Source of the DNA: UMGS1613 sp963616135 | GTDB lineage: Bacteria > Bacillota_I > Bacilli_A > RF39 > UBA660 | Assembly: GCA_963616135.1 (NCBI GenBank) | Contig: CAVEJT010000001.1 | Span: 62,001-126,000 of the forward strand | DNA length: 64,000 nucleotides | Reading direction: 5' to 3' | Part shown: one piece after another, positions 51,301 to 60,773 of the stretch | Layout of the letters: each line of letters begins with the position of its first letter | Position numbering within the stretch: position 1 is the first letter of the stretch | Notes under the pieces: generated by a model | The model's database searches: none | What the model was told of the DNA's origin: nothing | Seen by the model: the letters and a program-made list of their open reading frames with translations, nothing else | Program-made: the position numbers and the translations under genes

Positions 51301-51442
51301 TAATATTAATGATGAATATATTAATCATTATACTAGTTCTAAAATAATAGATAGTTATAATAAAATGATTAATAATAAAATAATTCAATTTCCTAATTCT
51401 AAAGAAGTTGTTTATGACGTACCAGAAAAGGAGGCAGCATAA
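48377..51442 (+). CDS. DnaG-type primase of the ICE
   Basis: A 1021-aa protein that probably primes the transferred strand or ICE replication. N-terminal CHC2 zinc finger (about 28-75: KCLCPFHNDNNPSLVV ... TCFACGTGGNAISFV), an RNA-polymerase-like domain with RNITDKDMKEVSMGFAP, and Toprim motifs LVEGYMDVVGA and LALDNDFD. The last 600 residues have no recognised domain and may bind partner proteins. GTG start just after the preceding stop, with GAAAGG upstream. Confidence 0.9.
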   Translation: MTNISLYSEVLKQASIVDVLNYYGLNLNHNKCLCPFHNDNNPSLVVNPKKNIATCFACGTGGNAISFVQKYEKIVNNNDISFNEAITKVVSEICHLNIDVSHLKKNKYNNKYFVSSRRYTEDEQKLLQLNEKLNKLFSYNLSVSKEPKDYLYKRNITDKDMKEVSMGFAPKGQLLKISEKNENYPRPELIELGYLRHNDYGDLYETFSDRIMIPIHDEKGNIVTFCGRTIKDETPKYLHTHETKIFQKKELLYNFSNAKPLAYNNELILVEGYMDVVGAKKIGFENVAALMGTAITPEHIKLIKNNRSSITLALDNDFDKQENIGRAKMLQHIPVLLNEGFKVDVIDFSKIGDYKDFGVLGEKEIPFMEVQKAKTSGFSFLLDYKYFNNLELNVENISLVYKQLKQDKIINNTYDESLFKEYLLNRTEYNKKELDEIIYPKRIEEKESALSKFNSKAMSNFLYSELKLQIDKMDDVVLSSYYLNFKGSVENKLVSIFNKDPELYLDYSTSTLNTKLLLNEFLKDNKEYSDYETLNRFKYNSVFDKTYIKNSKGSAMIKLKDNQKQMVIDQYENSLSDESKLALEEVEELYIINSIDDLDGILNYDNNTLNMIKDNLKNRMFLNKDKMEFFKYGNLFPSINKEFIDDKFKGSTGNFKTILFYNNLDNKLNIDKSNVVSEKELKKTEESKSKEMDKTNESIIKSDYEFSINKMLLVDSKETDTHYFVRIPFTSAKEYFYIPKDECLKSDNGDTIFTKLKYGQSHSIYNVDGEYIGTKSFEELKENWEDKTKKNVRVLDKNEDVQSVPKEEDILYDNSYISKYKEPICKIYHSKIYLETEKGFYIKTEDPNILLFALKKICNWTDNKSYLIIAPRKGIFNSGMSKYRLTGYKKDYEGKLSFSEISKYVKVFTPSNLKNKEILTLEIPKVKCSFKSNFIKVPLVIDNLEGYIEVNLVKSKIDKEKVVLEFLKDEQIGFHNINDEYINHYTSSKIIDSYNKMINNKIIQFPNSKEVVYDVPEKEAA

Positions 51443-52771
51443 ATGGATGGTAATGCTAAACACGATTTAGAGCATACTGCTGAAAAATCAGTATCAATGT
51501 CTGCAAAGATTAGTAAAATTTCTACCATTTTATTTGGTAGATTTTTAATAAAAGCAAATCGTTATTATCAAAAACACTTTTCTTCATCTATGAGGGCTTT
51601 AAGAAAAGATGGGGCTACAAAAGAATTATGTGTATCTCCACCATTAACAAGGGCAGAAGTTAAACAGATTATAACTTCATGTCATGAGAATAATATTCTT
51701 ATGGGAATTAAAAAAATGCATCCAGATGGAGAATTAAGTAATAATAAATCTTTATATCAACAAGAAAAACTTGCTCATAATGAAATTAAGTATAAGAAAT
51801 GGGATGAAAGACGTAAGGCAACATCAAAGATAAAAATTTTAAATAAAATTTGTAAACATCAAGCAGATAAATATAAAAATATTTCAGCATATAATTTGAA
51901 ATTATCTAATAGATGGTTGTCCTTTCAAGAGAAGACACGTAAAATAAAACCCTTAAATAAATATTGTAAGATGAAAGCAGATAATTATAAAAATATTGCT
52001 ATTCAAGAAAAAACAAAAGATGAAGAGGAACAATATGTTATTATTTTTAATAAAAGTAAATTATCATTTTTTAATGAACAATTAGCTAAAATACCACCTA
52101 ATAGATTAAAGCAAGAAACAAAAAGTGATTTAGATGGTATAAATAATGAAGAAATAATTGATGATAGAAATATAGAACCTATGGTTTCAAGAGGTATGAA
52201 TTTAAGTGTAAATGATCTTAATAAAATAGGTGAAGATTTTGGATCATGTCCTGTTAGAGATTATAGTAAAAATTATTGTATTCAAAAAATAACTAAGGAA
52301 GAATATTGTGAAATTAGAGAACAGTTATTTGAACTACCAAGTCATGGTGCTTGTGTTCTTAATGAAAAAGAAATGATAATAGCTATTCGTTCTGAGGATT
52401 TAGATGAATATAGAGAATATGCTCCAGAAAGACCTATAAAGGAATATGGTTCATCTGGTGGTAGAGCAATAGAAAGTGAATCTAATATTCATGATATTAT
52501 GGAATTAGAAATAAATGATATTAAAAGATACAAAGAATTTAAAGAAACTTATTCATCTAAAGATTATGTGGCAGAAATTGCTCCGAATGGGAAAACTACT
52601 ATATTATTAAAAGAAACGGATACAAAGAATCTTTTAGAAGAGAGTAAAAAAAAATCAAAAACAGAGGATTTAGTAAAAGAGGCAAATGAATTAGCAGAAA
52701 AGAGTAAGACTGATAAAGTTATTGAAAATGTTGCACTAGAGCAGAAAGAAGAACAAGAAATTGATCGTTAA
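51443..52771 (+). CDS. PcfB-like (DUF3801) relaxosome/coupling accessory protein
   Basis: A 442-aa protein. The order of AEKSVSMSAKISKISTILF, a helical basic region and EEQYVIIFNKSKLSFFNEQLAKI resembles DUF3801/PcfB proteins, which in pCF10 link the relaxosome to the coupling ATPase PcfC. It lies directly upstream of the VirD4 gene, where PcfB homologues sit. It is longer than typical PcfB; the last 230 residues are charged and repetitive in K/E. SD AAAAGGAGG. Confidence 0.65.
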   Translation: MDGNAKHDLEHTAEKSVSMSAKISKISTILFGRFLIKANRYYQKHFSSSMRALRKDGATKELCVSPPLTRAEVKQIITSCHENNILMGIKKMHPDGELSNNKSLYQQEKLAHNEIKYKKWDERRKATSKIKILNKICKHQADKYKNISAYNLKLSNRWLSFQEKTRKIKPLNKYCKMKADNYKNIAIQEKTKDEEEQYVIIFNKSKLSFFNEQLAKIPPNRLKQETKSDLDGINNEEIIDDRNIEPMVSRGMNLSVNDLNKIGEDFGSCPVRDYSKNYCIQKITKEEYCEIREQLFELPSHGACVLNEKEMIIAIRSEDLDEYREYAPERPIKEYGSSGGRAIESESNIHDIMELEINDIKRYKEFKETYSSKDYVAEIAPNGKTTILLKETDTKNLLEESKKKSKTEDLVKEANELAEKSKTDKVIENVALEQKEEQEIDR

Positions 52772-54704
52772 ACGCAATAAGAAGAGTAGTATTATAATTG
52801 TCTTACTAATAATGTTAGTTGCCTCTTATTACACACTTAGAGTTTGTAGTCTTACAGAAATGGCTGGTAAGTTTGAATTTTCCCAGTTAACTGAAGCATT
52901 AGATAAACTTCATATTATTTCTACACCTGTTATTTTAAATATGAAGACTATTACTACTTCTTTGTTTGTTGGGATATTTACATGGGGAATTATTCAAACA
53001 GTTGCAAATCAAAATAAAAAGAATTTGCAAGAAAATACTTATGGTAGTGCAGAGTGGGAAGATCCAAAAGTAATAAAACCTTACTGTGAGAAAGAATTAG
53101 AAAAGAATCAAATATTTACTGCTACTGAAATGTTTGCTAAAAATATGCGAATATCTAAAAGAAATAGACATTTAATTTTAATTGGTAGACCAGGAAGTGG
53201 TAAATCAAGATATTATTTTAAAGTTAATTTATTAAATGCAAATGGAGAAACATTTGTTGTCACAGATCCGAAAGGCGAATTAGTCAGAGATTGTGGAATG
53301 TCTTTGATTAATCTCGGATATGATATTCGTGTTTTAAATCTAGTTGATAAATCAAAATCAGATCATTTTAATCCACTTATGTATATAAAAAAAATCAATA
53401 AAACTATTGATAATAGTAAGGAAACTCAAGAATGGATAGCTGAAGATGATGTAATGACATTAATTAATACTATAATGTTAAATACAAAATCAGAAACTAT
53501 TGAATCCAATACTGGTGATCCATTCTGGGAGAAGGCAGAGATGGTTTTTCTTCAAGCAATTATTTATTATATAATTTTTAATTATGATGATAAAGAAAAG
53601 AATTTTAAAACTGTTTTAAAATTAATTAGACTTGCTGAACCTGATAAAGAAGGAAATTCAACATTGAGTAGAATGTTTGATGTTTGGGCAGAAAAAGATC
53701 CAGAAAATATAGGTGTTAAGCAATGGAAACATTTTAAAGTATCTGCATCATCACCAAAAATGATGAGTACAATCATAATGACTGCATCTGCACGTTTAGC
53801 ACCTTTCAATATATCTGAAATAGAGTCTATGACTGTTGACGATACAATGGAATTAAATAGAATTGGTGGTAAGGGTGATGAGGGTAAAATTGCTTATTTC
53901 ATCATTAATAGTCCAAACGATTCTACTTTCAATTTTATGGCTAGTATTTTATATACACAAATATTTTCAATAATAGATGCCAATGCTAGTAAAAATAATG
54001 GCTCTCTTTCTACTCCTGTTCAAATATACTGTGATGAGTGGGCACAACTAGGGGTAATCCCACGCTACTTAGAAAATTTGGCTTATGTTCGTGGATTAAA
54101 TTGTGGAATTACGACGTGTCTGCAAAGTCTATCTCAGTTGAAGAAGGTTTATAAGGATAATTGGGAAACGGCTTTGGATTGTTCAGACTACGTATTGTTT
54201 TTAGGTTCAAGGTCTAAAGAAACTTTAGAATATATGAGTAGCATGTTGGGTAAAAAAAGTTGGTATAAAAAGTCTTCTGGTCGTACATATTCAAAACAAG
54301 GTTCATCATCTTATAACTGGGATATAGTTGGACGTGAGTTAGCATTTGTAGATGAACTTGCAAGAATGGAGAGTGGATATGGTATTTTATTGGTTGCTGG
54401 TATGCGACCTTTTTATTCTAAATTATATGATTTAACTAAGCATCCTAGATATAATGAACTATTTGAAAGTTGGAATGAAAAGGAAACAATTCAGAATAAA
54501 TATGATCATTCGATAGAAAGGGGAAAAGATAAAGAAACAAAAAGAAAACAGCAGATGTTTAGAGAACTAGGATTAGGGTTTGTAAAAGTAAAACCAGAAT
54601 TTAAAGCAAGAGATTTAACTCAATATGAAGAACGCAAGTTTAATGAAGATGCAATTTTGCTTTCTTCTAAGAGTTTAACGGATGAATTATTGGATAATTT
54701 ATAA
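52761..54704 (+). CDS. VirD4/TraG-family type IV coupling protein
   Basis: A 647-aa ATPase that brings the relaxase-DNA complex to the secretion channel. Two N-terminal membrane helices (about 11-28 and 64-83), then Walker A G142-R-P-G-S-G-K148-S149, VVTDPKGELVRD, and Walker B YCDEWAQLG. TTG start overlapping the preceding gene by 11 bases. It is a homologue of the soluble ATPase at 25576. Last gene of the operator-5 operon. Confidence 0.92.
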   Translation: MIVKRNKKSSIIIVLLIMLVASYYTLRVCSLTEMAGKFEFSQLTEALDKLHIISTPVILNMKTITTSLFVGIFTWGIIQTVANQNKKNLQENTYGSAEWEDPKVIKPYCEKELEKNQIFTATEMFAKNMRISKRNRHLILIGRPGSGKSRYYFKVNLLNANGETFVVTDPKGELVRDCGMSLINLGYDIRVLNLVDKSKSDHFNPLMYIKKINKTIDNSKETQEWIAEDDVMTLINTIMLNTKSETIESNTGDPFWEKAEMVFLQAIIYYIIFNYDDKEKNFKTVLKLIRLAEPDKEGNSTLSRMFDVWAEKDPENIGVKQWKHFKVSASSPKMMSTIIMTASARLAPFNISEIESMTVDDTMELNRIGGKGDEGKIAYFIINSPNDSTFNFMASILYTQIFSIIDANASKNNGSLSTPVQIYCDEWAQLGVIPRYLENLAYVRGLNCGITTCLQSLSQLKKVYKDNWETALDCSDYVLFLGSRSKETLEYMSSMLGKKSWYKKSSGRTYSKQGSSSYNWDIVGRELAFVDELARMESGYGILLVAGMRPFYSKLYDLTKHPRYNELFESWNEKETIQNKYDHSIERGKDKETKRKQQMFRELGLGFVKVKPEFKARDLTQYEERKFNEDAILLSSKSLTDELLDNL

Positions 54705-54742
54705 TTATCTTTTTTATGTTGTTTAAGTTGTTAAATTTTTTT

Positions 54743-54768
54743 TATATTAAGTGTTTACTAGTGTAAAC
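54743..54768 (+). promoter_or_regulatory. Promoter -10 and ICE operator copy 6
   Basis: TATATT (54743-54748), four bases, then GTTTACTAGTGTAAAC (54753-54768), overlapping the expected transcription start of the pilin-VirB operon. A TTGTTT at 54719-54724 may be the -35. Confidence 0.75.
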
Positions 54769-54795
54769 GAAAAATTAAAGAAAAGGAGAAAAATT

Positions 54796-55122
54796 ATGGA
54801 AAAAAAGAATTTGGCAGTTAGAATTAAGCAGTTAAGTAAAAAAGTAGTTAGTTTGTTTAATGTAGTTTTATGTGGTTTTATTTTAAGTATTAATAGTGTA
54901 TATGCACAAGGAAGTAATACAAGTAGTATTGATGGATTTATTACCTTTGTGTGTGATTGGTTGTTAAAGATTGGTGGTGTAGTTGCATTAATTGGTGCTG
55001 TTATGTTTGCTCTTGGATGGCAACGTGATGACGCTGAAGGTAAAAGTAGAGGATTGATGACTATGATGGCAGGTTTTATGGTTATAGCAATTAGTCAATC
55101 AAAAGGTTTATTCGGATTATAA
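54796..55122 (+). CDS. Maff2/VirB2-like pilin-type protein
   Basis: A 108-aa membrane protein: signal-like helix VSLFNVVLCGFILSINSVYAQG, then IGGVVALIGAVMFALGWQRDDAEGKSRGLMTMMAGFMVIAIS, two helices joined by the short polar loop with the D-x-x-G-K-x-x-G motif. This is the pattern of Maff2-family proteins on Bacillota ICEs, considered VirB2/TrbC-like. ATG 54796 with AAAGGAG; the frame from 54751 contains the operator. Confidence 0.75.
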   Translation: MEKKNLAVRIKQLSKKVVSLFNVVLCGFILSINSVYAQGSNTSSIDGFITFVCDWLLKIGGVVALIGAVMFALGWQRDDAEGKSRGLMTMMAGFMVIAISQSKGLFGL

Positions 55123-55138
55123 GAAGGAGGATTAATAG

Positions 55139-55957
55139 ATGGCTGGATTAATTGAAAAAATATTTCAAATATCCTTTAAAATCTTAGGTTTTAAAATTGA
55201 CATTAGTGATTTTGTTGGAACAATCCGTAATTTATGTAATTGGAATTCAATTACAAAAACCACTATATGGTCATTAGCTTCTAGTATTCATTCTGTTATT
55301 GTACCAATCGGGTTAAGTTTATTAACCTTGTTCTTTTTATTAGATGTGACTAAAAAAGTAATGGATTATGAAAGATTTAGTTGGGAACGGATGGTATTTA
55401 CTTTCATCCGTTTTCTTATCTTTAAAATGTTAATTGAAAATTCATTTGAATTACTTTCGTCTATAATGAGCATATCTAATAATATTCTTACTCAGGTCAC
55501 AAGTTCATTAACTTCATCATCAGCAATACCTAATTTGGCTACACAAATGGGGGATTTAGTTAGAAACGCTGGTAATATTGTTGAACGAGGTTTTATGGGA
55601 ATTATTATCTTAATTCTTTATATACCTTTTATGGGTACATTAATTGGTGTTTTAGTGCAAGTATTTTTGCGTATAGGTAAGTTGATACTAAGTTTTGCAT
55701 TTTCTCCTATACCTATTGCAATCGGAACTTGGGAAGATGGTCAGAATGTTTGTAAAAGATTCATAATGTCTATTATTGCTTTAGGTTTTGAAGCATCAAT
55801 GATTGTCGTAGCAACGGCAATATATTCATTGGCTTTATCCACATTAACTGATGCTGGTTCGATTAGTTCAATGGTAGCAATAATGTTCTTGAATGGTTTC
55901 TTAATGGCAATGATTTCTATGACTAGTACAATGGCAGAAAGGTGGGTAGGTGCATAA
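55139..55957 (+). CDS. VirB6/TrbL-like conjugation channel protein
   Basis: A 272-aa polytopic membrane protein with about six hydrophobic segments (e.g. IVPIGLSLLTLFFLLDV, GIIILILYIPFMGTLIGVLVQVF, SMVAIMFLNGFLMAMISM) and the conserved FSPIPIAIGTWEDG-type loop seen in ICE VirB6-like proteins. SD AAGAAGGAGG. Located between the pilin-like and PrgI genes, the usual place. Confidence 0.8.
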   Translation: MAGLIEKIFQISFKILGFKIDISDFVGTIRNLCNWNSITKTTIWSLASSIHSVIVPIGLSLLTLFFLLDVTKKVMDYERFSWERMVFTFIRFLIFKMLIENSFELLSSIMSISNNILTQVTSSLTSSSAIPNLATQMGDLVRNAGNIVERGFMGIIILILYIPFMGTLIGVLVQVFLRIGKLILSFAFSPIPIAIGTWEDGQNVCKRFIMSIIALGFEASMIVVATAIYSLALSTLTDAGSISSMVAIMFLNGFLMAMISMTSTMAERWVGA

Positions 55958-56571
55958 TGGATAGGATAGAACCAAGAATACATGATGAAATAAAGGATTA
56001 TAAAGAAAAATTTTATAATTTTACTTTAAGACAATGGTTATTTGGAATTCTTCTTATTATAACTATCGTACCGTTATATTTATTTTTAACACCTAAAATC
56101 GGTAGTAATCTTACAGGGTGGATAGTTATTATTGCTGCTATACCAATAGGTTTTTTTGGATTTATTCCTATTCAAGGATTAAACGCAGAACGTATAATTT
56201 TTTACTGGAAACGTAATTATATCAATTTTGCTAAACCTATTTTATATAAAACTGAAGCAGAATTATTAGAAGAAAAAACTAATAAAAAGAAGACTGGAAA
56301 ACCTAAAAATAAAAAAGAAGTAAAGAGTAGTAAAAAACAAGAAAAATTAAAATTAAAAGAATTAAAAAAAGAACGTAATAAGCAAAGAGAATTGGCACGT
56401 GCTAAAAAGAAATTTGGAATAAATACATTAGAAAATACTACTAGCAACTTTTCGTTAAGTCAGCAAGAGGCACAAGTGCTATTAAAACTCGCTAAACAAG
56501 TTGTTGGAAAGGATAATAGTGTGATATATGAAACAGAAAAAGAAAACATTGAAAAAGAAACAAAAGAATAA
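55957..56571 (+). CDS. PrgI-family (VirB3-like) protein
   Basis: A 204-aa protein with two membrane helices near residues 28-70 (QWLFGILLIITIVPLYLF; GWIVIIAAIPIGFFGFI), then the E-R-I-I-F-Y-W segment typical of PrgI, and a long Lys-rich cytoplasmic tail. TAATG overlap with the VirB6-like gene. It overlaps the VirB4 gene by 44 bases. VirB3/PrgI proteins dock the VirB4 ATPase to the membrane. Confidence 0.88.
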   Translation: MDRIEPRIHDEIKDYKEKFYNFTLRQWLFGILLIITIVPLYLFLTPKIGSNLTGWIVIIAAIPIGFFGFIPIQGLNAERIIFYWKRNYINFAKPILYKTEAELLEEKTNKKKTGKPKNKKEVKSSKKQEKLKLKELKKERNKQRELARAKKKFGINTLENTTSNFSLSQQEAQVLLKLAKQVVGKDNSVIYETEKENIEKETKE

Positions 56572-58942
56572 CGTATTACCAAATAAAGTATTCATTCCTA
56601 AAACTAATCAAGAAATTATTTCTTATATGTTTAAGGAAGTTGATGAAAGAACAGGGATATTTAGAATAGATGAAGATACATATTCTATTTGTATTGAATA
56701 TTCTGATGTATCATTTGCAAAAGCTAATGATGAAGAAGCAGAAAATATTTTCTTTAAGTGGTTAGAATATTTACATTCTTTTAGGGAAGATACACATATA
56801 CAAGTTATTAATGCAGGTACTCCTATCAAAACGGAAAAATATAAAGAAAAGTTTATATTCGAAAAAGAGCATTTAAAAAGTGAAAAGCAAATTCAAATTG
56901 CTGATGAATTAAATACTCTAATAACTAATTCGCTTGGTACTAATGAAGATACATTGCAAACAAAAAGATTTATAGTAATTTCTTTAAAAGCAAAAAACTT
57001 TATAGAAGCAAACGCATTATTTTTAAATATCTTTCTGAAAACTGAGCAGAAGTTTAAAGAATTAAAATCAAAGGTTAATTTAATTTCAGTTAAGGATAGA
57101 TTAAAATTTATATATAATTTTTTTAATATATTATCAGTAGAAGATAATAATATTGAGAATATAATTGAATATGCAAAAAATCAAAACTTAACTATATTTG
57201 ATGTAATTGCTCCTAAAAAGGTTCTTATGCGTGAGTCTGATCTTATAGAAATAGATGATAAAAAATTTATCAGAGTTTTATATGTTTCTAAATTACCTAA
57301 GAGTCTAACTCCAAGATTTTATAATAGAATTACTACAATGGATGATATTAATATAATAACAACATTAAATATTAATCCTACCAATTCTGCTAAGATGATT
57401 AAAGTAGTAGATAAAAGTCTGTCTGCTATGGAAACTGAAAGATTAGAAAAAATTAAAAGGGCAGGAAAAAGTAATCTTGACTATGAGTATGTGAAAGATA
57501 AAAAACTAGAAACAAAAATATCTAATGCAGAACAATTACAATATGATTTGCAAAAGAATAATCAAAAGATATTCCAAAATAATTTTTTAGTGTGTATAAC
57601 TGCTAATAGTTTTGAAGAGTTAGAAGATCAAACAGTTAGAGTTCAAGAAATTGCTGCTGAAATGTTAGTTGAAATGAAGCCGTTGTTATGGCAACAATTA
57701 GAGGGAATACAGAATATTCTTCCTTTAGGTCATAATAGTCTTCAATTTCAAAGAACTTTAACTAGTGAAGCAACAGCAGTAAATGTACCATTTAATAGTA
57801 AAGATTTCAATCATGAGAAATCTTTATTTTATGGTGTTAATCTTGTTAGTAAAAATGCAATTTTCTGTGATAGGAAAAAATTAATCAATGGTAATGGATG
57901 TGTACTTGCTACTTCTGGTGCTGGAAAATCTTTTAATGTTAAAACCATTATAGAGCAAATTTTAATTCGTTATCCAGAAGATGAGATATGTATTATAGAG
58001 CCACAAAATGAATATGGTGGATTATTAGATGTTTTTGATGGACAAAAGATAATTATATCCACTAATTCTGATACACACATTAATCCGTTTGATTTGTCTT
58101 TAAATTATGGATGTAGTGATAGTGGAAAGAGCGAACCAGTAAAAAGCAAAGTTGAATATATTATTGCTTTTTTAGAAAGTATAGTGGGAGCAAATGCTTT
58201 ATCTGGTGGTCAAAAAACTATTATTGATCGTTGTACTAAGATTATTTTTGAGGATTATGAGAAAAGTAATTTTACTGATGATAGTTTATTACCAACATTA
58301 CCATCTTTTTATGATATGCTTTTGAAACAACCTGAAGAAGAAGCAAAAGATTTAGCATTAATCATTGAAAGATATGTAAAAGGTTCTATGGATTTATTCT
58401 CTAAGAGAACCAATATAGATATTCAAAATAGATTAGTATCGTTTGATATTAGTCAGTTGTCTGCATCATTACAAACTACTGGATATCTTGTAGTATTGGA
58501 TCACATTCAGAATAGATTGGCAAAGAATAAAGAGTTGGGAAAATATACGTGGATTTTTATAGATGAATTTCACATCTTACTTGCTAATCCTTATTCTGCA
58601 CAATATGTAGCCAATTTTTATAAAACAGGAAGAAAGTTAAATGCTTTGAATACAGTAATCTCACAACAAATTTCTCATTTACTGCGATCGGAATCTGGAA
58701 AAGATATTTTGTCTAATTCTGAGTTTGCTCTAATATTAAAACAAAAACCTTTAGATTTACCATCTATTTGTAATATTTTTAATATTAGTGATGAAGAATC
58801 AATGTATGTTCAAGGTGATGCTCCTACTGGACAAGGTTTAGTAGTATTTGGTTCTGATGTTATTCCTTTTACTAATAAAGTACCAAAAGATTATTTAATC
58901 TATCAAGTTAATAATACAGATAGTCAAGTACAGGCAAGATAA
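56528..58942 (+). CDS. VirB4/TraE-family conjugation ATPase
   Basis: An 804-aa cytoplasmic ATPase powering the type IV channel. CagE/TrbE-type N-terminal domain, Walker A ATSGAGKS (about 461-468), CIIEPQNEYGGL, and Walker B WIFIDEFHILL, then the ARTGRK-like FYKTGRKLNALNTVISQQ. The N-terminus is strongly basic (KQKKKTLKKKQKN). ATG lies inside the end of the PrgI gene. Confidence 0.93.
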   Translation: MKQKKKTLKKKQKNNVLPNKVFIPKTNQEIISYMFKEVDERTGIFRIDEDTYSICIEYSDVSFAKANDEEAENIFFKWLEYLHSFREDTHIQVINAGTPIKTEKYKEKFIFEKEHLKSEKQIQIADELNTLITNSLGTNEDTLQTKRFIVISLKAKNFIEANALFLNIFLKTEQKFKELKSKVNLISVKDRLKFIYNFFNILSVEDNNIENIIEYAKNQNLTIFDVIAPKKVLMRESDLIEIDDKKFIRVLYVSKLPKSLTPRFYNRITTMDDINIITTLNINPTNSAKMIKVVDKSLSAMETERLEKIKRAGKSNLDYEYVKDKKLETKISNAEQLQYDLQKNNQKIFQNNFLVCITANSFEELEDQTVRVQEIAAEMLVEMKPLLWQQLEGIQNILPLGHNSLQFQRTLTSEATAVNVPFNSKDFNHEKSLFYGVNLVSKNAIFCDRKKLINGNGCVLATSGAGKSFNVKTIIEQILIRYPEDEICIIEPQNEYGGLLDVFDGQKIIISTNSDTHINPFDLSLNYGCSDSGKSEPVKSKVEYIIAFLESIVGANALSGGQKTIIDRCTKIIFEDYEKSNFTDDSLLPTLPSFYDMLLKQPEEEAKDLALIIERYVKGSMDLFSKRTNIDIQNRLVSFDISQLSASLQTTGYLVVLDHIQNRLAKNKELGKYTWIFIDEFHILLANPYSAQYVANFYKTGRKLNALNTVISQQISHLLRSESGKDILSNSEFALILKQKPLDLPSICNIFNISDEESMYVQGDAPTGQGLVVFGSDVIPFTNKVPKDYLIYQVNNTDSQVQAR

Positions 58943-58944
58943 TT

Positions 58945-60762
58945 ATGAAAGATAATACTGAAAGAGATGTTAAGAGGTCAATTGATAGATTATCAACATT
59001 ATCATCAGAAGCATCAAGTCATACATTTAAATCAGTAGATAAAATAGCAAAAAAAGCATCTGATTTGATTGAAAACAGATCCATAGAACAAAATCTAGCA
59101 GAAAAAGAGAAGGAAGTAGAATCAAGATTAAAAACATCAGAATATGTCCAAGAAAATAATAATGAAACGGATTTATCAACAGAAGGCAATAATGATTCTA
59201 CAAGTAAGTTGAAAACAAATGTTAATAACGACACATCATCAACAACTAACTTTCAGGAAGAAAAAGATGTAGAAGCAAAAGATTCTGATAAGGATATTCC
59301 TAAGAAAAGTAAATTAAAAACAGTTGTAGAAAAAACTAATAAAAAAATATTCAAATTTAATGATAATCAAGGAAAGGTATCAAAGGTAGCAACCACAGTT
59401 AGTAAAGGTGGCGAAAAATTATCTAAAGCAGGTAGAAGTATTGTTAAAACATCAAGAGAACTAAATAAGGCAATGAGTGAAAATGGTAGTGGTGTAGATT
59501 ATATAAATGAAAAAATAACTCGTAAAATTAAAACTAAGGCATCTAATAAAATTAAAAAGAAAACAAAAAAAGTCGCAAGTAAAATAGGAAAAAAGTTTAA
59601 TCAAACTATTGGTAAAAAATTATTTCAAGTTGCAAAAACTATTGTTATGAAATTAATAAAGATGCTTATATCATTATTAGCTGCATTGGCAGAATTTATT
59701 ATTCCATTGGCACTTATTCTTATAATAATAATTTCAGTATGTTCTATATTTGGTTCTACTATGTCTGAAAGTTCTCTCAGTTCATATCAACAATATATGA
59801 ATTCCATTCAAGAGGAGTATGACAAAAAAGTTGATGAATTCTTAGAAGAAAATCCAGATGGAGAAGTTTTTGCTGTTGGTGGCAGTTATGGTAGAATTGA
59901 TTGGAGAATTCCATTATCCATAATGCAAGGTACAGGAGCAGAATTAGAATTCGATCAAACTGAAAAAGATTTAATACAAAAATTTAAATCTGAAGGTTTA
60001 TTGGAAAAACATGAGATATTGGAACAGGTTGTATATGATACAGATGAGGCAGGTAATACAACAGAAACTACAAAAAAAGTATTAGTAATTACCAATAGCA
60101 TGTATGAAGATTATATGGATTGGTGTCGTGATAATTATAGTAATATTGCTAACTTTAATAAAGCAAAAAAAGTATCTAATGGAACAGAAACTTATTTTAC
60201 TAAAGATCAATTAGATATGATAAGTTTATTGTATAATTCAGATTTTTTTGCAGATGCTTTAGGTAGTAGTTTTAAAACACGAACTCCTACTTATGGAAAA
60301 ACAAATATACCATTGAATCTTAATACCGAACATTTTAATGAAAAAAATGCTTTAACAAATGCTGGTTTTAAGGGACAATGTACTTGGTTTAGTTATGGTC
60401 GTGCATTACAAGTATCTGGAAAAAAGATGCCAACAGGAAACGCACAAACTTGGATTACTTCTGCAATATCAATGGGATATGAAACTGGTACTCAACCTTC
60501 ATATAATTCTGTTGTAGTATTGTCTTCCAAGAGATTTGGACATGTTGCTTTTGTAGAAGCTTATGATGGAAAAACAATAACTATATCTGAAGGAAATGTT
60601 GGTAATGCTTGTAGAAGTGATGATTCATGTAGTCAAGTAGAATATGCTAATAAACATGCAAATGAGTTAGTAAGAACAAAAACTTATAGTTCGTTTGATG
60701 AGTATAGAAGAATAAATAAAAATAATGGATACACCATTATAGGATTTATATATTTAGATTAA
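58945..60762 (+). CDS. CHAP-domain peptidoglycan hydrolase of the transfer apparatus
   Basis: A 605-aa protein. The N-terminal 230 residues are cytoplasmic and basic or charged, a membrane helix lies at about 250-270 (IIPLALILIIIISVCSIFG), and the C-terminal CHAP domain (about 465-600) has C479 in GQCTWFSYGR and H533 in GHVAFVEAYDG. It is the VirB1-like enzyme opening the wall for the channel. There is no separate lysozyme-like domain, unlike many Tn916-family homologues. Starts two bases after VirB4. Confidence 0.88.
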   Translation: MKDNTERDVKRSIDRLSTLSSEASSHTFKSVDKIAKKASDLIENRSIEQNLAEKEKEVESRLKTSEYVQENNNETDLSTEGNNDSTSKLKTNVNNDTSSTTNFQEEKDVEAKDSDKDIPKKSKLKTVVEKTNKKIFKFNDNQGKVSKVATTVSKGGEKLSKAGRSIVKTSRELNKAMSENGSGVDYINEKITRKIKTKASNKIKKKTKKVASKIGKKFNQTIGKKLFQVAKTIVMKLIKMLISLLAALAEFIIPLALILIIIISVCSIFGSTMSESSLSSYQQYMNSIQEEYDKKVDEFLEENPDGEVFAVGGSYGRIDWRIPLSIMQGTGAELEFDQTEKDLIQKFKSEGLLEKHEILEQVVYDTDEAGNTTETTKKVLVITNSMYEDYMDWCRDNYSNIANFNKAKKVSNGTETYFTKDQLDMISLLYNSDFFADALGSSFKTRTPTYGKTNIPLNLNTEHFNEKNALTNAGFKGQCTWFSYGRALQVSGKKMPTGNAQTWITSAISMGYETGTQPSYNSVVVLSSKRFGHVAFVEAYDGKTITISEGNVGNACRSDDSCSQVEYANKHANELVRTKTYSSFDEYRRINKNNGYTIIGFIYLD

Positions 60763-60773
60763 AAGGAGAAAAA